A stretch of 59,941 nt of DNA from an uncultured Clostridia bacterium (GCA_947585745.1 CANPXF010000014.1:1-59941); one strand, 5' to 3'. Shown: positions 36,342 to 46,006, counted from the stretch's first letter. Made by a program: numbers and translations. Notes: generated from the letters alone by a model not told the origin.

Positions 36342-36995
36342 TATATCTCCACGTCAGATTTTTAGGTTTTCCACATCATTCCGTGCAGTCCCTTTCTGAC
36401 AATTCATCTCCCCCAAACCTTTGTGTCTCTGTCTTGTTTTGGATAGGGAGGACAGGTTCTGCTGTAGACTTTTCAGACTTTAAAAAACTTTTCCTCTAAA
36501 TCCAATTTGAAAAGGAATTAAGAGTTCACCTTTAAATTTAATTCTTAATTCTTAATTTTTAATTCTTAATTTTTATATCTCCACGTCAGATATTGCAGTC
36601 CCTCTCTGAAAAATCATATCCCCCAGACGTTTGATCCCCTGTCTTGTTTTGGATAGGGAGGAGAGGTTCTACTGTAGACTTTTCAGTTTTTTAAAAACCT
36701 TTCCTCTAAATCCAATTTGAAAAGGAATTAAGAGTTCACCTTTAAATTTAATTCTTAATTCTTAATTTTTAATTCTTAATTTTTATATCTCCACGTCAGA
36801 CATTGCAGTCCCTCTCTGAAAAATCATATCCCCCAGACATTTGATTCCCTGTCTTGTTTTGGATAGGGAGGACAGGTTCAGCTATAGACTTTTCAGCTTT
36901 TTAAAAATCTTTTCTCTAAATCTAATTTGAAAAGAAAATAAATGTTTATCTTTAAATCTAATTCTTAATTCTTAATTTTTAATTCTTAATTTAAA
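36342..36995. repeat. Three tandem copies of a 210-232 bp non-coding repeat
   Basis: Units start at 36342, 36574 and 36784 with TATATCTCCACGTCAGA. Each holds GCAGTCCC(T/C)(T/C)TCTGA, a conserved core ending TTTTGGATAGGGAGGA, AGGTT and, at the 3' end, repeats of ATTCTTAATT. The first unit has a 22-bp longer start. In the core, CCTGTC and GACAGG can pair to form a hairpin. No ORF runs through the units. The same family recurs at 43.7-44.1 kb. Together they fill the 730-bp gap before the dockerin esterase. Confidence 0.9.
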
Positions 36996-37069
36996 AAGGG
37001 TTTAAAGGTTGTAAATCTATTGCATTTTAGATTTTAAAGGACTATAATTAAAACAAGAGGTGAATTGAA

Positions 37070-38641
37070 ATGAAACGTGTTACTGCAATTTTACTTTCGC
37101 TATTTTTAGTATTTGGCGGAATGCAGGTTTTTGCAAGGTCATACAACGAGTACAAAAACGGCGATGTAAATATGGATAAAAACCTAACTATTAAGGACGC
37201 TACGCTTATCCAAAGGCATATCGTACACCTTGTAACCCTTACAGGCGAACAGGCACAGCTTGCCGATACAAATTTAGACGGAATGGTAAATATTATGGAT
37301 GTTACAAAAATTCAGAAGGTTGTGGCTCAGATAGAGGAAATGCCGATAGAGGATACTACACAGCCGACTGCTCCCGCTTCGACCGAACCGCAGACCACAA
37401 CCGAACCGCAGACAACTACGCAGGAGCCGACAACCTTACCCACAGAAACACAGACAATTACACATGAGGCGACAACCGTGCCTACAGAAACTCAAACTGC
37501 AACACAAACCGAGGCGACAGCCCCGAATCCTGCGGTGAAGAGTAATATAGACATATATTTTACAAATAACAAAAACTGGTCAAAGGTGTACTTTTTCCTC
37601 TATAATTCACAAACGGGCGATGGTGAAAAGGCGTGGCCCGGCGCTCAGATTACTAAGTATACGACCAACGATTACGGAGAGAAAACTTATTTTTCAACCG
37701 TTGACGTTGATAAATACGACAGAATAATTTTTAACAACGGTTCAAACCAGCAGACTGTAAATATCCCCGTCAACAAGGCAAGCTCGGGATTTTTCATTTC
37801 TGACAGTTCAAACTCGAAAGGTATGCTTGTCGGAACATACGCGAACACGGGCGCGGACGGCGGTAAAATTACAAAGACCTATTTAAAATACCCGTCGGGT
37901 TATAATAAGAAAATATGGATTTGGACACCCGCCGATTATAAGGCATCATCCGCCGATAAATTTAAAACAGTATATCTGATGGACGGTCAGAACCTCTTTG
38001 ACGAGGACCACAGCGACGGCTACGGCGGTTGGGAGGTTACCGACGCGGTTGAATCTATGATGTCAAACGGCGCGAGGGGCGTTATCATTGTCGGCATCGA
38101 CAACGGAAACAGTAAACGCGACAGCGAGCTGACACCCGATTTGGGAAAGGTTATTCCGTCCTATGCCAACGAATTTTCAAGCCGTACGGGCAAGCAGTTC
38201 TCCGAATTTGTTGTAAATACCGTTATGCCTTATGTGCAGGAGAATTACAATTCATCTCCCGCGAGAGTTGACAACAGTATAGTCGGTTCAAGCTCGGGCG
38301 GACTGGAGGCATTTTATATAGGACTTGAAAACAAGGATAAATTCGGCTCAATCGGAGCGCTTTCTCCCGCGTTTTTACTCTTTGATTCAAATGTCTGGAA
38401 TTCCTATCTCGCAAAATTTGATTTTACCGCGGAGGATATCCCGAAGCTTTACATCTATAACGGCAACGTAGGACTTGAAAACGAGCTTTATCCCGACGTT
38501 ATCTCAATGAATAAACGGCTTTTGTCAGGCGGTTACAGCCCTGATAAAATAAAGCTTTCAATCGAAGAAAACGGCGAGCATAATGAGGCTTGGTGGAGAA
38601 TTGTATTTCCTGAATTTTTATCGTGGGGAATACTAAGATAA
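37070..38641 (+). CDS. Dockerin / CBM26-like / esterase protein
   Basis: A 523-residue secreted protein: signal MKRVTAILLSLFLVFGGMQVFA, then a type-I-like dockerin with two calcium loops (GDVNMDKNLTIKDATLIQRH and DTNLDGMVNIMDVTKIQK) at ~28-90. A Thr/Pro/Glu linker follows. Residues ~158-265 are a CBM26-like starch-binding module (NIDIYFTNNKNWSKVYFFLY, EKAWPGAQI). The C-terminal ~250 residues are an esterase-D-type alpha/beta hydrolase with VYLMDGQNLFD, nucleophile Ser in VGSSSGGLEA and a late His (NGEHNEAWW). It would attach to cohesins in a starch-degrading complex and remove ester groups. Substrate unknown. GAGGTG precedes the ATG. Confidence 0.85.
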   Translation: MKRVTAILLSLFLVFGGMQVFARSYNEYKNGDVNMDKNLTIKDATLIQRHIVHLVTLTGEQAQLADTNLDGMVNIMDVTKIQKVVAQIEEMPIEDTTQPTAPASTEPQTTTEPQTTTQEPTTLPTETQTITHEATTVPTETQTATQTEATAPNPAVKSNIDIYFTNNKNWSKVYFFLYNSQTGDGEKAWPGAQITKYTTNDYGEKTYFSTVDVDKYDRIIFNNGSNQQTVNIPVNKASSGFFISDSSNSKGMLVGTYANTGADGGKITKTYLKYPSGYNKKIWIWTPADYKASSADKFKTVYLMDGQNLFDEDHSDGYGGWEVTDAVESMMSNGARGVIIVGIDNGNSKRDSELTPDLGKVIPSYANEFSSRTGKQFSEFVVNTVMPYVQENYNSSPARVDNSIVGSSSGGLEAFYIGLENKDKFGSIGALSPAFLLFDSNVWNSYLAKFDFTAEDIPKLYIYNGNVGLENELYPDVISMNKRLLSGGYSPDKIKLSIEENGEHNEAWWRIVFPEFLSWGILR

Positions 38642-38650
38642 AACAAATAA

Positions 38651-38689
38651 AAGCAAAAGGACATCTCAAATTGAGATGTCCTTTTGCTT
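38651..38689. terminator. Bidirectional terminator between convergent genes
   Basis: AAGCAAAAGGACATCTCAA/TTGAGATGTCCTTTTGCTT is a perfect stem between the esterase (+) and LRR gene (-). Confidence 0.93.
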
Positions 38690-38722
38690 TAACATTTATT
38701 GGAAATGGATTAGGAGAAATAG

Positions 38723-40822
38723 TTAAATTACTTTTACTTTAATGGCAAGGGCTTTTCCGTTTACGGTAATTTTGAGTTTTGTATTTCCCTTTTTAAGTCC
38801 GCGTATTTTAATTTTATTTGCGGATTTTTTAGAGGTAACTTCAGCGAACTTTGTTTTAGTGTATTTGTTGTTTACAGAGCTTGCCTTGCCTGAAATTTTT
38901 ATGCTGACGGTTTTGTTCCTTTTAACCTTAACTTTGCCTTTAGAAAGCTTAGGATTATTAAGGACATTTATTTTCGATTTAAGCTTTTGACCGTTTTTCA
39001 GGCGGACTGTAACTGTAGCCGTACCTTTTTTAAGAGCAGTTACCTTGCCTTTTTTTATTGAAACAATTTTTTTATTAGAACTTTTCCAGCCTACAGCCTT
39101 GCCGCCGATAACCTTTAGCGAGGCTGTTTTTCCTGCTTTAAGGTTTATTTTATTATGTGATATATAAGCCTTTTTTGTTGACGAAACCATTGTGGGAGCT
39201 GTAGATTCGGTGGGGGAATGGTCTTCGGGAGCCTTCGGGGCGTCAATTGTTTCAGTATCGGGAATAAGTGAGGCAATTTCATTTATATCTATGAGGTTAT
39301 GATAATACGCGTACATAATGCTTTTAAGTTCTCCGTCCTTAAAAATGTAATAACCGCATTGATTGTCATTTCCCGCATATAAAGGGTGTTTGGTCGTAAA
39401 TCTGTATGTTCCTATATCATCATATTCGTTCTTAAAATAACTGCCTTGAATATGAAGTAAATCGTCTCTGTAGAAAGTAAAAAGTTTTGAGCTTGCGAGG
39501 TATTCGGGCGTAATAAATTCTGCGAAAACTGTATACCCAAGTCTTTTAATTTCATTTTTAACAGCCTCGCAAAGCTTTTCGCTCGGAAGTTTTTTTGTAT
39601 CGTCCCGTGTATAAGTAACACCCAAGCTTTCAAAGTGTCCAGCATTGTTGTTCTCTGCGAGCATTACTGCGACAGTATCCGCGTAACCGCAAACTGTTTT
39701 TACAACCGAATTATCAAACGCCCTGTAATCTACGGATTTAATATTTTTTCCAAGACTCAGCTTTTCAAGTTCAAGTCCCTCAAAAATACTTGCACCGAGT
39801 TCCTCCACGCTGTCCGGAAGTTCTACAGAGGTTATAGCCGTGTTTCCGAATGCGCTTTCTTTTATTAGCTTAACGCCTTCGTTTATTGTGATATTTTTAA
39901 GGTATATGCAGTTATAAAACGCTTTTGAGCCTATGACCTCAACAGAATTCGGAACAGTAATTTCCGTTATGTTTGTATTGGAGAAAGTGTTGTAAAGATA
40001 TTTAACCTTATGGCAGTCAATTTCCTTTGGAATTTTAGGAGATTTATCATTTCCTATGTATTTAACAAGGTCGGCGTTATTTTCGTCATCAATCGTATAA
40101 ATATAATCCCCGTATATTTTCTTCGGCGCGTCAATATCTCTAAACGGATAGTCAGAGGAAAATTCTTTTTTTCTGCTTGCGCCCGTGACGGTAACCGTAT
40201 CTATGTTTCCGCTGAAAGAGTAGGTGTAGTTTTTATAGCTTGATTTAACACTTTCGCTCTTTTTAAATTCTGGTATCGTGTCGTTACCTAATACAATTGA
40301 AGAATCGCTTAACTCATAGTCGCTGTATCTGTATCCTATTGTTACTTCGTAATTTGAAAAATTTTTCTCAGTATTTACTTCTTCCTTGACCTCGGCGCGT
40401 AATCCTTCGTCAAGATAAAAATTCACGCAGTCGTTTTTTGTGCTTTCTATCATCGGAGAAGTGTGAGATTCCACCATAATTTCATCATCAGGTTTTGCAA
40501 CAAAGATATATTTATAGGAAATATGGGGATAAGACGGTTGAAAAATACGTTCTGTATAAAGTGTGTAACGGCTTATTTTTTTACCGTTAACGCTAATGCT
40601 TGTTTCATCAATATTGTATTCCCATGGATTTGCTGAAAGCGAAATTTCAAATACTGAATTTCCAAGTTTGTCGGGTTCATATACAGTATGAACCGCGTAA
40701 ATTCCTTTATCAATTTTAAATACGATATTATCCCCGCCTTTGCTCGTAACGGAATTAACACCGACTGTAAACGTTGATATTATTAACAATGTTATTATGA
40801 AAATTGAAAGTAATTTTTTCAT
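38723..40822 (-). CDS. Secreted leucine-rich-repeat (BspA-type) protein with Ig-like C-terminus
   Basis: About 699 residues; the ATG at 40822 follows AGGAGG by five bases and gives the signal MKKLLSIFIITLLIISTFTV. The middle region contains BspA/LRR_5 repeats (NITEITVPNSVEVIGSKAFY, AITSVELPDSVEELGASIFE). The C-terminal ~130 residues are a Lys-rich Big_2-like domain closely similar in style to the end of the first gene in this window (KVSSKGKV/KAVGWKSSNKKIVSI). It starts right behind the anti-sigma-like gene and probably belongs to the same operon. Possibly an adhesin or ligand sensor. Confidence 0.8.
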   Translation of the reverse strand: MKKLLSIFIITLLIISTFTVGVNSVTSKGGDNIVFKIDKGIYAVHTVYEPDKLGNSVFEISLSANPWEYNIDETSISVNGKKISRYTLYTERIFQPSYPHISYKYIFVAKPDDEIMVESHTSPMIESTKNDCVNFYLDEGLRAEVKEEVNTEKNFSNYEVTIGYRYSDYELSDSSIVLGNDTIPEFKKSESVKSSYKNYTYSFSGNIDTVTVTGASRKKEFSSDYPFRDIDAPKKIYGDYIYTIDDENNADLVKYIGNDKSPKIPKEIDCHKVKYLYNTFSNTNITEITVPNSVEVIGSKAFYNCIYLKNITINEGVKLIKESAFGNTAITSVELPDSVEELGASIFEGLELEKLSLGKNIKSVDYRAFDNSVVKTVCGYADTVAVMLAENNNAGHFESLGVTYTRDDTKKLPSEKLCEAVKNEIKRLGYTVFAEFITPEYLASSKLFTFYRDDLLHIQGSYFKNEYDDIGTYRFTTKHPLYAGNDNQCGYYIFKDGELKSIMYAYYHNLIDINEIASLIPDTETIDAPKAPEDHSPTESTAPTMVSSTKKAYISHNKINLKAGKTASLKVIGGKAVGWKSSNKKIVSIKKGKVTALKKGTATVTVRLKNGQKLKSKINVLNNPKLSKGKVKVKRNKTVSIKISGKASSVNNKYTKTKFAEVTSKKSANKIKIRGLKKGNTKLKITVNGKALAIKVKVI

Positions 40823-40832
40823 ACTGTCCTCC

Positions 40833-41840
40833 TTAGTGTGCATAACCGAGATTTATAAATTTTATGTCGTTTTTCTTTGCGTAGTTGAAAGCAACTGTAT
40901 CAATATAACCGCTGATTACAAGCTCGTTGTTTTTATAAAATGCGTTGATGCCGAGTTTTTCAATTCCCTTTCCGAGACTGACATTTGTCAAGGTTTTAAA
41001 GGCGCCGAAAGCGTTATATCCGATAGATTTAACATTATCAGGAATAGTAATGCTCTTAATCGGACACGTTCTGAATGCGTATGCACCGATGCTCTCAAGG
41101 CTGTTTGGAAGTATTACGCTTTCGATACTGTAAGCTCCTTCAAATGCGAAGTCCTCAATATCAGTTACACCTTCGGGTATTATGACCCTGTATGCGTTTG
41201 TTGCGTTTGAAAACGCGCCGTTGCCGATTTTTGTTACCTTATATCCGTCAATTTCAGACGGAATTTTTAAGGTCATACTTACGCCTTCAAAGTCTGTAAT
41301 TTCAGCCGTGCCGTCTGAAAGAACGCTGTATTGATACTGACCTATAAAAAGCTCCCTTTTTGTAAGACCGGATGTGGATTTCGTCGCTTTAGGTTTGGTT
41401 GTTTCTGTTTTCTGAGTTGCAGGAGAGGGTTTTTTAACAGGTTCGGGCTTTGTTGCAGTAGTTATAGTTTCATTCTGATTTTCAGTCGGCTCCTGTTTAT
41501 GGTGTTTATGATTTTTATGTTTTTTATTTTTCTTATGTTTTTTAGCGGTAGAAGTTTGTGCAGTTTTGCTTGTGCAGGAAGTGTAGGTTTTAGCGCCTTG
41601 TGTATTATTTCCTTCGCTTAGAAAATTCTTGGACATAATCATTTCAAAAATAGAGTTGTTTTCGGGCATAATCGGAATTAGAAGAATAACAAATGCTAAT
41701 ACGAAACTGCAAATACCTGTTGTTACGGCAGTAATTTTTTTATTGCGTTGCTTTTTGTATTTGGATTTTATATCGTCGGCGGAAAAACGGAGTTCAAGTT
41801 CGTTTAATTCTTTGTCGATTTGGGTGTGGATTTTATCCAT
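40833..41840 (-). CDS. Anti-sigma-factor-like membrane protein with extracellular LRR domain
   Basis: A 335-residue single-pass protein. The N-terminal ~35 residues (ELELRFSADDIKSKYKKQ) are cytoplasmic and, by position after an ECF sigma gene, probably bind it. One membrane helix (ITAVTTGICSFVLAFVILLI) follows, then a Lys/His/Thr/Pro-rich linker and a BspA-type LRR_5 domain (IIPEGVTDIEDFAFEGAYSI). It begins one base after the sigma gene ends and stops ten bases before the start of the secreted LRR protein. An LRR ectodomain on an anti-sigma-like protein suggests contact sensing. The binding role is inference. Confidence 0.72.
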   Translation of the reverse strand: MDKIHTQIDKELNELELRFSADDIKSKYKKQRNKKITAVTTGICSFVLAFVILLIPIMPENNSIFEMIMSKNFLSEGNNTQGAKTYTSCTSKTAQTSTAKKHKKNKKHKNHKHHKQEPTENQNETITTATKPEPVKKPSPATQKTETTKPKATKSTSGLTKRELFIGQYQYSVLSDGTAEITDFEGVSMTLKIPSEIDGYKVTKIGNGAFSNATNAYRVIIPEGVTDIEDFAFEGAYSIESVILPNSLESIGAYAFRTCPIKSITIPDNVKSIGYNAFGAFKTLTNVSLGKGIEKLGINAFYKNNELVISGYIDTVAFNYAKKNDIKFINLGYAH

Positions 41841-41841
41841 T

Positions 41842-42327
41842 TTAATCCTCCTTAATGTATTTTCTCAATTTGGACTTAGCCTCTCTTAGTCTGTAAGCGA
41901 CATTTGCGGGCGTTAAATTAAGCACATGGGCAATTTCCTTTTGAGTGAGTTCTTGATAGTAGTAAAGTATAACAACTTCTCTAAACGGCAAATCAAGCTT
42001 TTTAACTGCCTCAACTACGGTCAGCCTGTCATCAGAAATTTCGTTATCAACAGGTTCGTTAATTATGGATTTTTCGTTCAAAATTTCAAAACGCGACTTG
42101 CTTTTAAGTTTATCTTTGCAGACATTTACCGCAATCGCGGAAATCCACGGTTTAATTTTTGACATATCTTTGAGCGACCTAATTTTTTTTAGCACCTTTA
42201 TGAATGTTTCCTGCGAAGCGTCCTCCGCGAGTTGGTAATCTTTAAGATAAAGAAACGAGATTCTGAAAACTATGTCCTTGTATTCACGGTAAATCCGCTC
42301 GAATTTTTCGTATTTACTGTTTTTCAT
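41842..42327 (-). CDS. ECF-type sigma-70 family RNA polymerase sigma factor
   Basis: A 161-residue sigma factor with only regions 2 and 4. Region 2 contains YLKDYQLAEDASQETFIKVL and IKPWISAIAVNVCKD; region 4 contains the helix-turn-helix QELTQKEIAHVLNLTPANVA followed by YRLREAKSKLRKYI. It heads a three-gene operon with a membrane anti-sigma-like protein and a secreted LRR protein. Target promoters cannot be read here, but autoregulation is usual for this class. Confidence 0.92.
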   Translation of the reverse strand: MKNSKYEKFERIYREYKDIVFRISFLYLKDYQLAEDASQETFIKVLKKIRSLKDMSKIKPWISAIAVNVCKDKLKSKSRFEILNEKSIINEPVDNEISDDRLTVVEAVKKLDLPFREVVILYYYQELTQKEIAHVLNLTPANVAYRLREAKSKLRKYIKED

Positions 42328-42448
42328 ACTATTTTGTTTCCCTTCTGTATATTAAGACGACGCGAAAGAGAAAATTTATAGGATAATTTTAAAAATTTTT
42401 CTCGGAAATCTAAATGCTTTTAAAGAAAACGCAGTTTTCTCTAAAATA

Positions 42449-42473
42449 AAAAGGCTGTCGTTGACAGCCTTTA
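42449..42473 (-). terminator. Terminator overlapping the DUF1015 stop codon
   Basis: AAGGCTGTC/GACAGCCTT stem; on the minus strand it is followed by TTTTTATTTTAG. The stem begins at the stop codon of the gene ending at 42471. Confidence 0.82.
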
Positions 42474-43661
42474 CCTAATTTTTCGTGCCTCAATATAAAA
42501 TCTTTTGTCAATTGCGTGTCCCATAGAAAATGTCTTTCTCGGGAGAGAACCGTCAGCGGAAATTGCGGGGAAAAGCTCCGATTTTTTCATACCGTCAAAA
42601 AGAAATCCTAATGTGTTCGGAGTTTGACAAAGCTTTCTGACAACCTCGCTTCCGTGTATATAATCGACCTTTACGTCTTGATGTCTTTGAGTGTAGCGGT
42701 CGATAAATCCCTGCAACGTTCCAATCGGGAGCTTTGCTGTTGCCTTAACCTCAATAAAACCGCTTTTTTTAGTGGAAACATATTCAAACCATTGCGTCTT
42801 TTGACCGCCCATATGGTCGGTATAAATTTTAAAATTGTCGAGGAAATCCTTTTCGTCGACATTAAAAAGCACCCTGTAAATCGGCTCGAACTCTATACTT
42901 TTATCGTGAATATTTACAATCTCAACTAACGCGTATCTCTGAAGCGGATTTTTGGAAAGATTATAACATTCCTTAGCTGTTGCAAGCGAATGATTGCCGT
43001 CGCCTACGGCAAAAAGCATTCCGTCAGTATTTTTCTCCATAAGCTTATCGAGCGCGTTTTGCACCTCGCAAACCGATTTTTCATCTAAAAGCCGTCCGTC
43101 AATATGTCCTCCGCCTTTCATAAGATTGAAATTATACACGGGCTTAAAATTTTCTTTCTTGTCTTTTAACGGCTCTATAACCGAAAACTCGGGGTCGTCT
43201 ACCAAAAGTATAACGTGGGGCATTTCGAGAGTTGCGTTTTTTCTTATTTCAATCCTCGGCGGAATACGGTCGAGTACAGTGGCCTCGGTCGCTCTGATGA
43301 GCGCATTGCTTTTGCTCGTGTAATCGTAGTCCTCAAGGTCAACAACTCCGACCAGTCCACTTCGCACGGTATGATTTGACTCGCGCTCGACATAAATCAT
43401 AGAGTTTTTATATTCCTCGAAAACTTCATCTTCAAGATACTCTCTCATTGTTTTGTTAATTTTATCAATGCGTTCTTTATTATCCTTTTTCAGATAAACC
43501 TCGGGCAGAATAATATTAAGAGCAGACGGATAGCCCTCGGCTATCCTCTCAACATCCATCCAGTAATGAACTTCGGAAGTGTATTGGTCGCAGGCTACGA
43601 CCGCCCATTTGTCAAAATCTTTTTTCGGAATAAGTATATCCGCGGGAGAAAAATATTTCAT
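42471..43661 (-). CDS. DUF1015 family protein
   Basis: A 396-residue protein starting MKYFSPADILIPKKDFDKWAVVACDQYTSE. The conserved VGDGNHSLATAKECY segment in the second half, with its Asp/Gly/Asn/His, is diagnostic of DUF1015 (SerK-like), a family related to ADP-dependent serine kinases. In Clostridia it often accompanies serine or one-carbon metabolism genes, but here it stands alone between a terminator and the second repeat cluster. Catalytic function is unproven. Confidence 0.85.
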   Translation of the reverse strand: MKYFSPADILIPKKDFDKWAVVACDQYTSEVHYWMDVERIAEGYPSALNIILPEVYLKKDNKERIDKINKTMREYLEDEVFEEYKNSMIYVERESNHTVRSGLVGVVDLEDYDYTSKSNALIRATEATVLDRIPPRIEIRKNATLEMPHVILLVDDPEFSVIEPLKDKKENFKPVYNFNLMKGGGHIDGRLLDEKSVCEVQNALDKLMEKNTDGMLFAVGDGNHSLATAKECYNLSKNPLQRYALVEIVNIHDKSIEFEPIYRVLFNVDEKDFLDNFKIYTDHMGGQKTQWFEYVSTKKSGFIEVKATAKLPIGTLQGFIDRYTQRHQDVKVDYIHGSEVVRKLCQTPNTLGFLFDGMKKSELFPAISADGSLPRKTFSMGHAIDKRFYIEARKIR

Positions 43662-43726
43662 AACGCACCCCTAAAAATTTATATCCCCTAAAATATACCA
43701 TATTACGACATTTTTTTCAATATTTT

Positions 43727-44100
43727 TATATATCCTCGTCAGTCCGTGCAGTCCCTTTCTGACAATTCATCTCCCCCAAACCTTTCTTCCTCTGTCTTGT
43801 TTTGGATAGGGAGGACAGGTTCTGCTGTAGACTTTTAGACTTTTTAAAAACTTTTCCTCTAAATCTGATTTGAAAAGGATTTTAAAGCTTACCTTTAAAT
43901 CTAATTCTTAATTCTTAATTTTTAATTCTTAATTCAAAAATCCCCCAAACCTTTCTTCCTCTATCTCACTTTGGATAGGGAGGACAGGTTCTTTTTTAGA
44001 TTTTCCACATCAGTCCGTGCAGTCCCTCTCGGGCAAATCATATCCCCCAAACCTTTCTTCCTCTATCTTACTTTGGATAGGGAGGACAGGTTCATCTTTA
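43727..44100. repeat. Second cluster of the non-coding repeat family
   Basis: A full unit at 43727-43935 resembles the 36.3-37.0 kb copies: CGTCAG...GCAGTCCCTTTCTGA, the CCCCCAAACC...TTTTGGATAGGGAGGACAGGTT core, and ATTCTTAATT repeats. Two shortened units (about 43941-44001 and 44002-44092) keep the core as CTCTATCT(T/C)ACTTTGGATAGGGAGG. It accounts for most of the 570-bp gap between the DUF1015 and L,D-transpeptidase genes. Confidence 0.88.
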
Positions 44101-44178
44101 TATTTTATTAAAACATAACGTTAAAGTTACTTTTAATTCACAATTCATAATTCTATTTAGTCTATTTTATTGACGCAA

Positions 44179-44208
44179 AAAAGCGAACGTACAAAATACG
44201 CTCGCTTT
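44179..44208 (-). terminator. Terminator of the L,D-transpeptidase gene
   Basis: AAAGCGA-CGTA/TACG-TCGCTTT stem followed on the minus strand by TTTTTTGCG. Confidence 0.78.
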
Positions 44209-44233
44209 CGTTATTATTTAATTATATCTTTTA

Positions 44234-46006
44234 TCAATATACAATTACAGGCATTCCGAGGAATGATTTTGAGTAAATCTTGCTGACCGCTCCTGTCGGA
44301 GTATTTACGCAACCGTGAGAACCGTCATAGGTGTAGATGTTTCCGCCGTAAGCGCTTCGCCATGAGCTGTCGTGAATACCCTGACCGTCGCTTGTGAATC
44401 CGAGCCAGTAGCTTACGGGCGTGGTCCAACTGCTTGAACCGTATGAACCTCTCAAAACTGCGGGAGATTTTCGGCTTATTACTGTGTGGTATCCTCGCGT
44501 TGTGGCTCTGCCGCCGCCTGCAAGGCCCGTAACGACGTCAGTTGTCACGTAAAGCTTGTTTTTTACATACATATACATCTTTTGAGTTTCGATGCAAACC
44601 TCAACCCACGTTCCGGAAGGAGTTTTTCCGTAAGCTGACGCAACAGCGTTTACGCTTGCCTTTTTGGCTTTTCCGTAAACCTTTTGACCGTTTACATATT
44701 TATAAGATTTAACAGCGTATTTGTAGGTTTTATTTAATTTCAGCTTACCCGTTAAATAATTTGTATAAGAGGTCGAAGCCTTTTTAAGCCATTGTCCGTT
44801 CGCTCTCTGAACAAACACATCATATCCCGACGCTCCGCTTACTGCTTTCCAGGAGAAAAGTCCTCTCTTTAAATATGATTTAACCGATAATCCTGTAACT
44901 CCTTTAACGGCAGTTGCGGTTTTAATTGAGTTAAATGCTCCGTAGTATTTTTTACCGCTTACGGTACGCACGGCTCTTACCTTATATCTGTAGTTGGTTC
45001 CTGTAGTTACGTTTGAGTCCGTATAGGTTCTTGACGCTGTGGTAACGATTTTCTTGTACTTTGTATTAGCCGATTTTCTGTAAACCTGATACTTAGACGC
45101 CTTAGCAACCTTGCTCCACGCAATCTTAATTTTAGTTGTTGTGGATTTTCTGTTGACAACCTTTTTGGGAGAAGCGAGTGTAGTCACGTTTTTAACCGCC
45201 TTACCCGTGCTTGTTGCGGTAATACCGCTTTTTGTCCTCTGAACGCATACTTTATATTTGTAAATATATCCCGCTTTCAGTCCTTTGTCTTTATAGCTTG
45301 TTTTTGATTTTTTTACCGCGGTAATCGAGCTGTATTTTGAAAAGCTTCCGTTTGAGCTTTCAACCGAACGCATAATTATGTATTTAGACGCGGACGAGTT
45401 TTTGCTCCATTTAATCGTCATCGAATCCGATGTCTTATCAGAAACCTTTACCTTTGAAACATTAGAGGGATTTGTGAGCGTTTTAAGTGTCTGCGACGGG
45501 CTTTTAGTTGTAACCGACGCTTTTCTAACAGCTGTAATTTTGTATTTATAAAGCTTGCCCGCGCTGATATTCGCTGTGTTTTTATATGCTGTAACGTTTA
45601 TATCGTCAATAGTTTTAATTTCCTTATAGCTTCCCATTTTGCCGTTTGATTTTTCGTCCGCGCGGCTGATTACATAACTTGTAGCGTTATCGACCTTATC
45701 CCATTTAATAATAACATAGTCGCTTGAGGTTGAAGTTACTCTGAAATTCTTGGGAGCGCTTGGAGTAATTATCGGCTCGGTTGTTTCCTGAGTTGATTCT
45801 GTGGCAGTTGTAGGCTCGGTTGTTTCCTGTGAGGGTGATTGTACGGCAGTTTCAAATGTGTTTTCCTGAAGGCTTTCGCTTGTCGGCGTGGAAACGTTCT
45901 CTCCCGAAGAGTGGCTGTCGCTTGAAACCGCGTTAGCGGAAACGGCGAAGGGGACAACTGTTGTTAACATTAAAATTGAAAGCAAAACCGAAATAATTTT
46001 CTTCAT
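44234..46006 (-). CDS. Secreted L,D-transpeptidase (YkuD) with FN3 repeats
   Basis: A 590-residue protein: signal MKKIISVLLSILMLTTVVPFAVSA, a Ser/Thr/Pro/Glu linker, four FN3-like repeats with the pattern WDKVDNATSYVISR / WSKNSSASKYIIMR, and a C-terminal YkuD domain. The catalytic signature is intact: IHDSSWR and SHGCVNTP with the nucleophilic Cys and preceding His. It would form 3-3 cross-links in peptidoglycan or attach proteins to it. The FN3 repeats probably bind the wall or glycans. Alone, facing left, behind a strong terminator. Confidence 0.9.
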   Translation of the reverse strand: MKKIISVLLSILMLTTVVPFAVSANAVSSDSHSSGENVSTPTSESLQENTFETAVQSPSQETTEPTTATESTQETTEPIITPSAPKNFRVTSTSSDYVIIKWDKVDNATSYVISRADEKSNGKMGSYKEIKTIDDINVTAYKNTANISAGKLYKYKITAVRKASVTTKSPSQTLKTLTNPSNVSKVKVSDKTSDSMTIKWSKNSSASKYIIMRSVESSNGSFSKYSSITAVKKSKTSYKDKGLKAGYIYKYKVCVQRTKSGITATSTGKAVKNVTTLASPKKVVNRKSTTTKIKIAWSKVAKASKYQVYRKSANTKYKKIVTTASRTYTDSNVTTGTNYRYKVRAVRTVSGKKYYGAFNSIKTATAVKGVTGLSVKSYLKRGLFSWKAVSGASGYDVFVQRANGQWLKKASTSYTNYLTGKLKLNKTYKYAVKSYKYVNGQKVYGKAKKASVNAVASAYGKTPSGTWVEVCIETQKMYMYVKNKLYVTTDVVTGLAGGGRATTRGYHTVISRKSPAVLRGSYGSSSWTTPVSYWLGFTSDGQGIHDSSWRSAYGGNIYTYDGSHGCVNTPTGAVSKIYSKSFLGMPVIVY

